64,000 bases of DNA from Salvelinus alpinus (taxonomy: Eukaryota > Chordata > Actinopteri > Salmoniformes > Salmonidae), in the NCBI RefSeq assembly GCF_045679555.1, contig NC_092093.1:68035214-68099213 (forward strand), read 5' to 3'. Every line of letters starts with the position of its first letter. Positions within the stretch are counted from its first letter, which is position 1. Positions 22,564 through 37,500 of the stretch are shown here, piece by piece. The translations under genes were made by a program, and so were the position numbers. The notes below the pieces were generated by a model that saw nothing but the letters and a program-made list of their open reading frames with translations, was not told the DNA's origin and searched no databases.

Positions 22564-25500
22564 CTGAGGGGTCAAACAGAGGACAGCGGTTGGGGTTAAA
22601 GTTCAGCGAGTGAAAATACTAGAGATTATGAATTGAATATTGTAGTCAGAACATAGCAAGGTTACTGGTCACCAATTGTGTCAGTGTGTTTCCTACCCTC
22701 TATGGGGGGAATGTCTCCTTGCAGGTTAACTCAGTGTGTTTCCTACCCTCTATGGGGGGAATGTCTCCTTGCAGGTTAACTCAGTGTGTTTCTACCCTCT
22801 ATGGGGGGAATGTCTCCTTGCAGGTTAACTCTGTGTGTTTCCTACCCTCTATGGGGGGAATGTCTCCTTGCAGGTTAACTCAGTGTGTTTCCTACCCTCT
22901 ATGGGGGGAATGTCTCCTTGCAGGTTAACTCAGTGTGTTTCCTACCCTCTATGGGGGGAATGTCTCCTTGCAGGTTAACTCAGTGTGTTTCCTACCCTCT
23001 ATGGGGGGAATGTCTCCTTGCAGGTTAACTCAGTGTGTTTCCTACCCTCTATGGGGGGAATGTCTCCTTGCAGGTTAACTCAGTGTGTTTCCTACCCTCT
23101 ATGGGGGGAATGTCTCCTTGCAGGTTAACTCAGTGTGTTTCCTACCCTCTATGGGGGGAATGTCTCCTTGCAGGTTAACTCAGTGTGTTTCCTACCCTCT
23201 ATGAGGGGAATGTCTCCTTGCAGGTTAACTCAGTGTGTTTCCTACCCTCTATGGGGGGAATGTCTCCTTGCAGGTTAACTCAGTGTGTTTCCTACCCTCT
23301 ATGGGGGGAATGTCTCCTTGCAGGTTAACTCAGTGTGTTTCCTACCCTCTATGGGGGGAATGTCTCCTTGCAGGTTAACTCAGTGTGTTTCCTACCCTCT
23401 ATGGGGGGAATGTCTCCTTGCAGGTTAACTCTGTGTGTGAAGGGAGCGTTCTGGATCACCACAGAGAACAGAGGAGGGATAAGAGACTGGAGGGCAGACA
23501 GGAACATGTGGAGCTTGTGTTCATCAAGACCATGTTCACCCTGCTGGAGAGAAGGAGAAAAGGGAGGGGACAGAGAAAGAGAGAGAGGGGGGAGTGAGAG
23601 AGAGGGAAGGAAGGAGAGAGAAGGAGGAGATGAAGGAGAGGAAGGGGAGGGCAGTTAGAGCGTTCACTTCTTTATCTAGAATGTTAGCGTCAACATCAAA
23701 ACATTTCTTACATATACCAAATAAACAAAGTCCTGTGGGTCTACCTACCTTGAGTAGTTTCTCTATGCGGGCCAGTAGAGAGGGGATGAGAGTGGTCTGA
23801 AGGTTTCCCAGCTCTGTGGTCCAGGCAGCGAATGCTGGGATGAACACCTGGTGGATAGCACTGACCACCCTCTCGGATGGGTCACCAAGGGACAGCAACA
23901 TCAGCTCGAAACCCTGACCGCAACATGAACACAACCTCTGTCAGTATAACATGACCACATTCAACACAACCAAACACAAGAACGGTCAGAAAGACTTTTC
24001 TAACACGCATGCACACACACACACACACACACACACCTGGGAGTACTTGTCAGGGTCGTCAATGTATCCCATGATGATAGCGAGGCTTTTGACCACAGCC
24101 TCTCTGACCATGTCTGCCTTGTCTTCAGCCAGCATCTGCTGCAGCATGGACAACACCAGGGAACTACGAATCTCCTTCTGTTAACACACACACACATAAA
24201 CAGATTTGAACGAACGAACGAAAGAGCGCACAAACGCAGATAAGATGTGATGGCAGGCGTGTGTACCGGTGTTTGTGTATGTATGCAAAGGTGTGTGTAT
24301 ATGTGTGTGTGTGTGTGTATTATTGGTGCGTGGGTCAGCTGTTTATTCACCCACACACAATTGCTAATAACCCATCCGCAACTGTCTGACTATATGCAAT
24401 AAAGTGTAAATCTGAGTCTTGCATAGGGCTGTTACGCATAGGGCTGTTATGCATAGGGCTGTTACGCATAGGGCTGTTACGCATAGGGCTGTTACGCATA
24501 GGGCTGTTACGCATAGGGCTGTTACGCATAGGGCTGTTACGCATAGGGCTGTTACACATAGGGCTGTTACGCATAGGGCTGTTACGCATAGGGCTGTTAC
24601 GCATAGGGCTGTTACGGTGACCGTATTACCACCACACAGGCAGGCACGAGTCATGACCTCAGTCACATTCCACGTCACCGTTTAGTCACAGTAACTAGGC
24701 TTCTCCATGCTCTGATGCTGCTGATGGTCATTAGTAGCCTACCAAACTTGCTAACTGCCTGGTACTCAGCACTCTATTGTCCCTCGAAATCAGTCTGACA
24801 ACAATGAAAATGTTATTGAAAATCTAAATCAAACACTTCATGAGCGTCCATGAGCAACATTTCTATAGGCTATGCAATTGCGTGAGAAAACAGAATTGAT
24901 GACCTCTAAAAAAAGAGGAGTATCCCATCAGCTTTCTATAGGCTAGGCCTACTATATTTATTTCTGAACTTTCCAAATATTAAGCACATTGCTTCACTTT
25001 ATAGCAGGAGTATAGCCTACCTGGCTGGCATGAAAATTAACGAAGGGAAAAGTGTCCTCCATTCACTATTTAAGTGCATAGATTAAATGTATTTTTTACC
25101 CCTGCCCCGGTTCCGAGACAGGTGCATGATAATGGTCATCAAAACTAATGTTATTGAGTATACAGTACCAGTCAAAAGTTTGGACACACCTACTCATTCC
25201 AGGGTTTTTCTTTATTTTGACTATTTTCTACATTGTACAATAATAGTGAAGACATCAATCATGTAGTAACCAAAAACTAGTGTTATACGAGATTCTTCAA
25301 AGTAGCCACCCTTTGCCCCGTTGACAGCTTTGCACACTCCTGGCATTCTCTCAACCAGCTTCATGAGTTAGTCACCTGGAATGCATTTCAATTAACAGGT
25401 TTGACTTGTTAAAAGTTAATTTGTGGAATTTCTTTCCTTCTTAATGCATTTGAGCCAGTCAGCTGTGTTGTGACAAGGTAGGGAGGGTATACAGAAGATA

Positions 25501-28500
25501 GCCTTTTACCAAATAGGGCTAAGTCCATATTGTGGCAAGAACAGCTCAAATAAGCAAATAAAAATGAAGACATGAAGGTCAGTCAATATGGAACATTTCA
25601 AGAACTTTGAACGTTTCTTCAACTGCAGTCGCAAAAACCATCAAGCGCTACGATGAAACTGGCTCTCATGAGGACCGGAAGGAAAGGAAGACCCAGAGTT
25701 ACCTCTGCTGCAGAGGATAAGTTCATTAGAGTTACCAGCCTCAGAAATTGCAGCCCAAATAAATGCTTCACAGAGTTCAAGCAACAGACATCTCAACATC
25801 AACTGTTCAGAGGAGACTGCGTGAATCAGGCCTTCATGGTCGAATTGCTGCAAAAAAAACACTACTAAAGGACACCAATAAGAAGAAAAGACTTGCTTGG
25901 GCCAAGAAACATGAGCAATGGACATTAGACCGGTGTAAATCTGTCCTTTGGTCGGATTTGTCCAAATTTGAGATTTTTGGTTTCCAACCGTCATGTCTTT
26001 CTGAGATGCAGAATAGGTGAATGGATGATCTCCGCATGTGTGGTTCCCACCGAGGAAGGAGGAGGAGGAGGTGTGATGGTGTGGGGGTGCTTTGCTAGTG
26101 ACACTGTCAGTGATTTATTTAGAATTCAAGGCACACTTAACCAGCATGGCTACCACAGCATTCTGAAGCGATATGCCATCCCATTTGGTTTGCGCTTAGT
26201 GGGACCATCATTTGTTTTTCAGCAGGACAATGACCCAACACACCTCCAGGCTGTGTAAGGGCTATTTGACCAAGGAGGAGAGTGATGGATGCATCAGATG
26301 ACCTGGCCTCCACAATCACCCGACCTCAATTGACATGGTTTGGGATGAGTTGGACCGCAGAGTGAAGGAAAAGCAGCCATCAAGTGCTCAGCATATGTGG
26401 GAAGTCCTTCAAGACTGGTGGAAAAGCATTCCTGGTGAAGCTGGTTGAGAGAATGCCAAGCGTGTGCAAAGCTGTCATTAAGGCAAAGGGTGGCTAATTT
26501 GAAGAATCTAAAATATATTTTGATTTGTTTAACACTTTTTTGGTTACTACATGATTTCATATGTGATATTTCGTAGTTTTGATGTCTTCACTATTATGCC
26601 TAACTGGCATACATAGTGACTTTCAAGTTTGGGGAAGATTATTTTCACCATAAAAATGCTCCTTTATAATAAAGCATTAGTGCGCTTATAGATGTGAAGA
26701 AATAGCCTAATAGTTTAAAAATGTCTTTCTCGCAGAGAAGAATTTAGATATCTGAGAGAGCTATGCAGGTATTTGCTTGACAATCACCGCCTGACAAAAT
26801 AGGTAGGCTTGTCAATAATTAGATACATGCAGCTTCTATTCTGTCATTACATGTTGCCCGAGAAGACTAAGTAAACCCTTGAAAAACAAATGACATCTGT
26901 TTCACCGGTTGTAAGGAAATAGAAAGCTGTGAAAACGACCCACTGTGTTTCTGATAAGATCTCAGTTCAGCTTGGATGCATATTTTATGTGCTTGAAATG
27001 CTATCAGCTTTTATGATGCTGATAAAGATAGCATCTTAACAGTATCTAACTGCAAATTCACATTCTCTCAAGATGCTGAAAGAAAGAAATCATTTTCTCC
27101 ACTCCTGTTCTCGAGTCACAATTTAGCCAACATTTAGTGTATCATTTTACTGCAAGAAATGCTTAATTCTGCAGGAGTTAATATTAACGCTATGTGAGAG
27201 GTTATAGACCTACAGTCAGTGTCCAGATTTCAGTGTCCATTTAACCCATCTGAAGTGTAGGCTACAGTTCCCTTGACGTGCCATAGGCCTATTTGAAGTC
27301 CCCAACATGTGAATGTCGAATTTGTATAGCGCCTCAAAATCATCACACACAACACAGCCGGCACTGCAGTCCTCTTTTGCCACTTCACCAAATCTTTCCT
27401 AAACATGACTTTTCTGGCACTCCCATCTCTTTATTTTCAACTCTCTTTATTCAACCTCCCAGCCACCCACCCGCCCTTCATCCACACAATATTTAAATGA
27501 CCCTAAACCCGCCAGCACCGTGGATATAACTGCGGGGACTGCGGGTTGAGTCAACTCATGCATCACTAGCGTGTGTGTGTCTTACAGGCAGGTAAGGTGC
27601 TAAGGCTCCACAGGCTTCTGCTACCAACAACCTCCTCTCTGGATACTTATGGTTGATCTGGAGAGAGATAGAAGAAGAGAGAGAGAGGGAAAGGAGAGAG
27701 AGAGGGGGATGGGGTGGGGGAGACAGAAAGAGACACAACATGAGATTCTGGGACAGACATGACCCTGTAGATTAGAAAGTGCTGATCTTAAGCATTCCTC
27801 GTGGTTTGTCTTTATTGGAATGTTATTGGACCTGTGGCTCAATATATTGGTCATATCCATAGTAACAGATATTTGTTTATGTATCAACCCTTTACACAAG
27901 TAAAAAAAAAAAAAAAAAAGAGAGAGAAAGGACAGAGAGAGAGAGAAAGGACAGAGAAGGACAGAGAGCGAGAGAGAAAGGACAGAGAGCAAGAGAGAAA
28001 GGACAGAGAGCGAGAGAGAAAGGACAGAGAGCGAGAGAGAAAGGACAGAGAGCGAGAGAGAAAGGACAGAGAGCGAGAGAGAAAGGACAGAGAGCGAGAG
28101 AGAAAGAACAGAGAAGGAGAGAGAAAGGACAGAGAAGGAGAGAGAAAGGACAGAGAGTGAGAGAGAAAGGACAGAGTGAGAGAGAGAAAGGACAGAGTGT
28201 GAGAGAGAAAGGACAGAGTGAGAGAGAGAAAGGACAGAGAAAGGACAGAGAAGGAGAGAGAAAGGCCAGAGAAGGAGAGAGAAAGGACAGAGGAGTAGCT
28301 ACCTGTTCCCAGCATTGTGGTAAGAGTTCAGCCTCAACTCTGGTAGGACCAACATGTCTGGCAAACGCCACACAACCTGTTAGGATCATCTGCCTACAAA
28401 CACAACCAGGAGTCAATATAAACACACTGTCAAGATCCTCCTTGATCATCAGCCTATAAACACACAGAGAGAACAGCTAGGTATGAGAGCACGCACACCT

Positions 28501-31500
28501 CTGTTCGTCGTCAGGTCTCTTGATGAGGTTGAAGAGGATGTGGAGGAGCTGGTCTCTCTCTTTAGGCTCCGGGTGGAGACACGCCGTACACAGGATGAGA
28601 GGAATCAACTCCTAGAGAGATATAAGAATGAGAGAGAGAGAGATATGAAAAGAGAGATATCAGCTTGGGTTTGTGGCTCTGAGTATTCACACAGCAAAGA
28701 AAGGGTTTGCAGGCAGGGGTGTGTGTGATGTTTGTGTGTGTGTGTGTGGGGGGGTAATGGGTAGGAGAGAGGGAGTTCAATGACAACAACACCACCAACA
28801 GAAACAGAAAGAGGGTCAAATAAAACAATGTGCTGTTATGTACATCTATGTATCATGATGACAATGTCTCATGGTTTTCTAATCTGAATGACTGGTACCC
28901 CTGGGTCTGCATCAAGTTCCTTTATGAACAGTAAAGTTCATATGAAGTGCATGCGACAGTCAGCCTGGAGAGAGAGCAAACTAAAGCTTAGTCCCCGGAC
29001 GAGGTGGGGCAGACAGACAGCCCTTCATACTGCCTCATGGCCAAACTGTGGTTAGCTCAACATTTCTGCCTCAAACACAACCAAATTAGAGAGGACACAC
29101 TGTTAAAAAACACAGTTAAAAATATGTATTTTATTTTTAACCAGCAGGGTTTTCCAGGAAGGTTTCATATTTTCCTGCTGAATGTTGGCATACGAAACAA
29201 ACCCAACGTTGAATGTTGGCAGAACAACCAAGGCCAACCAAAGAGAGGCTTGGGAGGGGGAGACCTGAAATGACTCTGGATGTCTGTAGATGGACACCTG
29301 TCATTCATTCAAATAAAATATATTACGTGCTTCACATACAACACAACCACCAGAGACATACAGTTGAAGTCGGAAGTTTACATACACCTTAGACCACAGG
29401 TGTCAAACTCATTCCACGGGGGGCCGAGTGTCTGCGGGTTTTCGCTCCTCCCTTGTACTTGATTGATGAATTAACATCACTAATTAGTTAGGAACTCCCC
29501 ACACCTGGTTGTCTAGGGCTTTATTGAAAGGAAAAACCAAAAACCTGCAGACACTAGGCCCTCCGTGGAATGAGTTTGACACCCCTGCCTTAGACAAATA
29601 CATTTAAAACTCAGTTTTTCACAATTCCTGACATTTAATCCTAGTTAAAGTTCCCTGTCTTAGGTCAGTTAGGATCACCACTTTATTTTAAGAAAGTGAA
29701 ATGTCAGAATAATAGTAGAGAGAATGATTTATTTCAGCTTTTATTTCTTTCATCACATTCCCAGTGGGCCAGAAGTTTACATTAACTCAATTAGTATTTG
29801 GTAGCATTGCCTTTAAATTGTTGAACTTGGGTCAAACGTTTCAGATAGCCTTCCACAAGCATCCCACAATAAGTTGGGTGAATTTTGGCCCATTCCTCCT
29901 GACAGAGCTGGTGTAATTGAGTCAGGTGTGTAGGCCTCCTTGCTCGTACACGCTTTTTCAGTTCTGCCACAAATGTTCTATAGGATTGAGGTCAGGGCGT
30001 TGTGATGGCCACTCCAATACCTTGACTTTGTTGTCCTTAAGGCATTTTGCCACAACTTTGGAAGTATGCTTGGGGTCATTGACCATTTGGAAGACCCATT
30101 TGCGACCAAGCAAGAACTTCCTGACTGATGTCTTGAGATGTTGCTTCAATATATCCACATAATTTTCCTACCTCACCCCATCTATGTTGTGAAGTGCACC
30201 AGTCCCTCCTGCAGCAAAGCACCCCCCCCCCCCCCCCCCAACATGATGCTGAGACCCACATGCTTCACAGTTGGGATGGTGTTCTTCAGCTTGCAAGCCT
30301 CCTCCTTTTTCCTCCAAACATAACGATGGTCATTATGGCCAAACAGTTCTATTTTTGTTTCATCAGACCAGAGGACATTTCTCCAAGAAGTACGATATTT
30401 GTCCCCATGTGCAGTTGCAAACCGTAATCTGTCTTTTTATGGTGGTTTTGGAGCAGTGGCTTCTTCCTTGCTGAGCGGCCTTTCAGGTTATGTTGATATA
30501 GGACTCGTTTTACTGTGGATATGGATACTTTTGTACCGGTTTCCTCCAGCATCTTCACAAGGTCCTTTGCTGTTGTTCTGGGATTGATTTGCACTTTTCG
30601 CACCAAAGTAAGTTAATCTCTAGGAGACAGAACGCGTTTCCTTCCTGAGTGGTATGACGGCTGCGTGGTCCCATGGTGTTTATACTTGCGTACTATTGTT
30701 TGTACATATGAACGTGGTACCTTCAGTCGTTTGGAAATTGCTCCCAAGGATGAATCAGACTTGTGGAGGTCTACAATTTTGGTCTTGGCTGATTTCTTTT
30801 GATTTTCCCATGAAGTCAAGCAAAGAGGCACTGAGTTTGAAGGTATGCCTTGAAATACATCCACAGGTACACCTCCAACTGACTCAAATGATGTCAATTA
30901 ACCTATCAGAAGCTTCTAAAGCCATGACATAATTTCCTGTAATTTTCCAAGCTGTTTAAAGGCACAGTCAACTTAGTATATGTAAACTTCTGACCCACTG
31001 GAATTGTGGTACAGTGAATTATAAGTGAAATAATCTGTCTGTAAACAATTGTTGGAAAAATTACTTGTGTCATGCACAAAGTAGATGTACTAACCGACTT
31101 GCCAAACTATAGTTTGTTAACAAGAAATTTGCGGAGTGGTTGAAAAACGAGTTTTAATGACTCCAACATAAGTGTATTTAAACTTCTGACTTCAACTGTA
31201 TATGGCACTGAGAACAACCATCCTGATTATGCTTTCACCAACTGTTAGAGAAAATATTTTTAAAAGCTAAATAACAGCTGCTTGGGCAGTGTTAAGTAAA
31301 CAATTCCCCCAAAATGTATGTTTCTTTTTAAAATGGCACAAGCATTAAAAGAAGGAATGGGACATTAAAAAGTAAAGGTCAACAAGCTGTTACCATCAAA
31401 ATGTGTTATTTTGTTTCAGATATTTACTTCTGAGAAAAAAGAAAGTGTATACTTCTAAGACTTTTTCTTCAGTGAACCCTATCTGACCCTGTTCTATTCC

Positions 31501-34500
31501 AGAACCAAGCGACACTTAAATCTGTTCCAAGGAAAACATCTGGCCAACGCTGGGTCAACATGTGGGTAGGTAGAGCGGCCAGGGAAACGCCATGGTACCA
31601 CCATGTATAGACCACCATGTATAGACCAACTAGGATCTATTGCAGAGATGACAACATGGTAACATGCTCAGACCAGAGATGGCCAACTAGGATCTATTGT
31701 AGTGTGACAACATGGCACCACCGTGTTTAGACCAGAGATGGCCAACTAGGACCTATTGCAGTGTGACAACATGGTACCACCGTGTTTAGACCAGAGATGG
31801 CCAACTAGGATCTATTGCAGTGTGACAACATGGTAACATGTTTAGACCAGAGATGGCCAACTAGGATCTATTGCAGTGTGACAACATGGTAACATGTTTA
31901 GACCAGAGGTGGCCAACTAGGATATATTGCAGTGTGACAACATGGTAACATGTTTAGACCAGAGATGGCCAACTAGGATCTATTGCAGTGTGACAACATG
32001 GTAACATGTTTAGACCAGAGATGGCCAACTAGGATATATTGCAATGTGAAAACATGGTACCACCGTGTTTAGACCAGAGATGGCCAACTAGGATCTATTG
32101 CAGTGTGACAACATGGTAACATGTTCAGACCAGAGATGGCCAACTAGGATCTATTGCAGTGTGACAACATAGTAACATGTTTAGACCAGAGGTGGCCAAC
32201 TAGGATCTATTGCAGTGTGACAACATGGCACCACCGTGTTTAGACCAGAGATGGCCAACTAGGATCTATTGCAGTGTGACAACATGGCACCACCGTGTTT
32301 AGACCAGAGATGGCCAACTAGGATCTATTGCAGTGTGACAACATGGCACCACCGTGTTTAGACCAGAGATGGCCAACTAGGATCTATTGCAGTGTGACAA
32401 CATGGCACCACCGTGTTTAGACCAGAGATGGCCAACTAGGATCTATTGCAGTGTGACAACATGGTAACATGTTTAGACCAGAGATGGCCAACTAGGATCT
32501 ATTGCAGTGTGACAACATGGTAACATGTTTAGACCAGAGGTGGCCAACTAGGATATATTGCAGTGTGACAACATGGTAACATGTTTAGACCAGAGATGGC
32601 CAACTAGGATCTATTGCAGTGTGACAACATGGTAACATGTTTAGACCAGAGATGGCCAACTAGGATATATTGCAATGTGAAAACATGGTACCACCGTGTT
32701 TAGACCAGAGATGGCCAACTAGGATCTATTGCAGTGTGACAACATGGTAACATGTTCAGACCAGAGATGGCCAACTAGGATCTATTGCAGTGTGACAACA
32801 TAGTAACATGTTTAGACCAGAGGTGGCCAACTAGGATCTATTGCAGTGTGACAACATGGCACCACCGTGTTTAGACCAGAGATGGCCAACTAGGATCTAT
32901 TGCAGTGTGACAACATGGCACCACCGTGTTTAGACCAGAGATGGCCAACTAGGATCTATTGCAGTGTGACAACATGGCACCACCGTGTTTAGACCAGAGA
33001 TGGCCAACTAGGATCTATTGCAGTGTGACAACATGGCACCACCGTGTTTAGACCAGAGATGGCCAACTAGGATCTATTGCAGTGTGACAACATGGCACCA
33101 CCGTGTTTAGACCAGAGATGGCCAACTAGGATCTATTGCAGTGTGACAACATGGCACCACCGTGTTTAGACCAGAGATGGCCAACTAGGATCTATTGCAG
33201 TGTGACAACATGGCACCACCGTGTTTAGACCAGAGATGGCCAACTAGGATCTATTGCAGTGTGACAACATGGCACCACCGTGTTCAGACCAGAGATGGCC
33301 AACTAGGATCTATTGCAGTGTGACAACATGGTAACATGTTCAGACCAGAGATGGCCAACTAGGATCTATTGCAGTGTGACAACATGGTAACATGTTCAGA
33401 CCAGAGATGGCCAACTAGGATCTATTGCAGTGTGACAACATGGTACCACCGTGTTTAGACCAGAGGTGGCCAACTAGGATCTATTGCAGTGTGACAACAT
33501 GGTAACATGTTCAGACCAGAGATGGCCAACTAGGATCTATTGCAGTGTGACAACATGGCACCACCGTGTTCAGACCAGAGATGGCCAACTAGGATCTATT
33601 GCAGTGTGACAACATGGCACCACCGTGTTCAGACCAGAGATGGCCAACTAGGACCTATTGCAGTGTGACAACATGGTAACATGTTCAGACCAGAGATGGC
33701 CAACTAGGATCTATTGCAGTGTGACAACATGGCACCACCGTGTTTAGACCAGAGGTGGCCAACTAGGATCTATTGCAGGGTGACAACATGGTAACATGTT
33801 TAGAGCAGAGATGGCCAACTAGGATCTATTGCAGGGTGACAACATGGTAACATGTTTAGACCAGAGATGGCCAACTAGGATCTATTGCAGGGTGACAACA
33901 TGGTAACATGTTTAGACCAGAGGTGGCCAACTAGGATCTATTGCAGTGTGACAACATGGTAACATGTTTAGACCAGAGATGGCCAACTAGGATCTATTGC
34001 AGGGTGACAACATGGTAACATGTTTAGACCAGAGATGGCCAACTAGGATCTATTGCAGGGTGACAACATGGTAACATGTTCAGACCAGAGATGGCCAACT
34101 AGGATCTATTGCAGTGTGACAACATGGTAACATGTTCAGACCAGAGATGGCCAACTAGGATCTATTGCAGTGTGACAACATGGTAACATGTTTAGACCAG
34201 AGATGGCCAACTAGGATCTATTGCAGTGTGACAACATGGTAACATGTTTAGACCAGAGATGGCCAACTAGGATCTATTGCAGTGTGACAACATGGCACCA
34301 CCGTGTTCAGACCAGAGATGGCCAACTAGGATCTATTGCAGTGTGACAACATGGTAACATGTTCAGACCAGAGATGGCCAACTAGGATCTATTGCAGTGT
34401 GACAACATGGCACCACCGTGTTTAGACCAGAGGTGGCCAACTAGGATCTATTGCAGTGTGACAACATGGTAACATGTTCAGACCAGAGATGGCCAACTAG

Positions 34501-37500
34501 GATCTATTGCAGTGTGACAACATGGCACCACCGTGTTCAGACCAGAGATGGCCAACTAGGATCTATTGCAGTGTGACAACATGGCACCACCGTGTTCAGA
34601 CCAGAGATGGCCAACTAGGACCTATTGCAGTGTGACAACATGGTAACATGTTCAGACCAGAGATGGCCAACTAGGATCTATTGCAGTGTGACAACATGGT
34701 ACCACCGTGTTTAGACCAGAGATGGCCAACTAGGATCTATTGCAGGGTGACAACATGGTAACATGTTTAGACCAGAGATGGCCAACTAGGACCTATTGCA
34801 GGGTGACAACATGGTAACATGTTTAGACCAGAGATGGCCAACTAGGATCTATTGCAGGGTGACAACATGGTAACATGTTTAGACCAGAGGTGGCCAACTA
34901 GGATCTATTGCAGGGTGACAACATGGTAACATGTTTAGACCAGAGATGGCCAACTAGGATCTATTGCAGGGTGACAACATGGTAACATGTTTAGACCAGA
35001 GATGGCCAACTAGGATCTATTGCAGTGTGACAACATGGTAACATGTCTAGACCAGAGATGGCCAACTAGGATCTATGTGACACTCAGCCAGGATGGCCAA
35101 CTAGGACCTATTGCAGTGTGACACCATAGTAACAGGTTTAGACCAGAGATGGCCAACTAGGACCTATTGCAGTGTGACACCATAGTAACAGGTTTAGACC
35201 AGAGATGGCCAACTAGGATCTATTGCAGTGTGACAACATGGTAACATGTTTAGACCAGAGATGGCCAACTAGGATCTATTGCAGTGTGACAACATGGCAC
35301 CACCGTGTTCAGACCAGAGATGGCCAACTAGGACCTATTGCAGTGTGACAACATGGCACCACCGTGTTTAGACCAGAGATGGCCAACTAGGATCTATTGC
35401 AGTGTGACAACATGGTAACATGTTTAGACCAGAGATGGCCAACTAGGATCTATTGCAGGGTGACAACATGGTAACATGTTTAGACCAGAGATGGCCAACT
35501 AGGATCTATTGCAGTGTGACAACATGGTAACATGTTTAGACCAGAGATGGCCAACTAGGACCTATTGCAGGGTGACAACATGGTAACATGTTTAGACCAG
35601 AGATGGCCAACTAGGATCTATTGCAGTGTGACAACATGGTAACATGTTTAGACCAGAGATGGCCAACTAGGATCTATTGCAGTGTGACAACATAGTAACA
35701 TGTTTAGACCAGAGGTGGCCAACTAGGACCTATAGCAGAATGACACCATAGTAACACGTTTAGACTAGGGGTGGCCAACTTGGACCTACAGCAGAGTGAC
35801 ACCATGGTAACATGATTAAGCCTACTCAGGCCAACTAGCAACTATGGCAGTGACACCATGGTAACATGTTGTAATTCAGGCTACAAGACTGTAGGCTTAA
35901 TGACAATTGCCAAATGTCATTACACTATTTGGTGCTTTGTATAACATGTCTCTTTCCATTCATGAAATGGCGGGGACACAGTGCTCTGTTTGGATGCCGG
36001 AAACCATTTGGAGTGGACGAACGTACGCAGGTAGCCTACTACCTGAAGTGATGTGTTTGACAATAAGATCATGACTGGTTGTTCATGCCACATTAAAAGG
36101 ACCAGTAAAACATTTCTACCGTTAAACAACATGTTTTTACTATTATGGCCATAAAAATAGAGACCCCTGAATGTCACGGTATAATTGACTCTGCCAGGTC
36201 AACCGGGTAGTCATTAAACCTCAAACAGAGCAAAAAGGGAAGTGGGATTGTTGACTCTCTCTTTATGGTCCTGGTTCTCAAGAAGCCCATACAGGTACCG
36301 TATCTTAGAGTAGGCTTGGTCTGTCTGCCATAAGACCATAATGATTTATGATCATTGATAGTGAAGGCGACAGGTGGCAGGCATGTTTTTACTGTTCACT
36401 TATTCAGGCAGTCATCAAAGTCAAACGTCTATTGTTCCTAGTTGCGTGTCCATAGTGTGTAGAGTTAAGCACTTAAGGTGTGTCTTTGAGCTGGCAGTAG
36501 GTGACCTACAAATAGTAGGAGCACAAAGGTGTGTGTTGATTCTGTCTGTCTAACAGACTCAGAACAAAGTACATTTCCGCCCGGAGGCAGAATAAGACAA
36601 TCTCTCTTTTTTTCTCCCTCACTTTGTTTTCCCTAGTTTTGGGCAGGAATCCAAATTCTTCATAACAGTCAGTAGATCATTAAAACCACAGCTGTGATAC
36701 GCAAATCACATACAGTGTGGGGAGCCCACCTGACTCTCCCCACCACTCCCTCACACAGACCACACACTGTCAAACACAAACACAATTCCAAACCTAGCTC
36801 ACCACACTAGCTCTTTAAACATGCTGTAGACTAACGCATGGAAAGAAACCATCAGCATTTACCATTAAGGGTGATGACTTACTTTACAGCAACGCCAGAT
36901 AAGTATTTTTTTGTTTTTTTGTTAATCGGTTAGTCAGTTACACTGCATGTCTTTGTCACACAATGCACTTAAATTAGCTTAGAAATGTTACGTGAAATTA
37001 TACAAAATGCACATAGTTGTTCAATCAGCTCTGGTTGGCAACCGTTTCAGCCAATCAGAGATTAAAGAATCAATCAATGAGAAGACTGCGTGCTATTGGG
37101 AACCACTCAGAAAGGAGCAAGGTGAGAACACACAGGGTGAGAGAGGTAAAACACAGTCCACTATACAGGCCACAACCACATATGCAATCTTAATGACTAA
37201 AACAAACCATACCCCTAATCTAAGCGTTTTCATAAATGATCCAAATTCTACCATGACTTTGTCCTGCTCGAGTACGAATAACTAGCCAATCAGATGAGAG
37301 ACTGGGTGGTTATAGCCCGTGGCATGGGCCTGTGTTATACTGTGTGTGAGGTCAGGTGAGGTCATGCAGATGTGGGGGCATCCAACTCACCTGGCACAGG
37401 TGTGCAACCATTCTCTAGGAGCAGAGAGGCATGCACAGAGCGAGAGAGTGAGTGAGAGAGTGAAAGTACAAAAAAAGTGAAGGAAAGGGAGGAGAGATGA

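Noticed and set aside
22680-23432. Array of near-identical ~50-bp repeats resembling a CRISPR array
   Set aside because: Repeats are directly contiguous with no unique spacers, and the unit is a RELCH exon end plus donor in a vertebrate genome.
24347-24685. Open frames of MRNSP, CVTAL and RAVTH repeats
   Set aside because: Artefacts of the 15-bp array; all frames are open for the same reason.
27801-28449. Charged RERERKDRE-type frame and its antisense
   Set aside because: Simple-sequence translation of the GA-rich array; only 28393-28303 is coding (RELCH exon 12).
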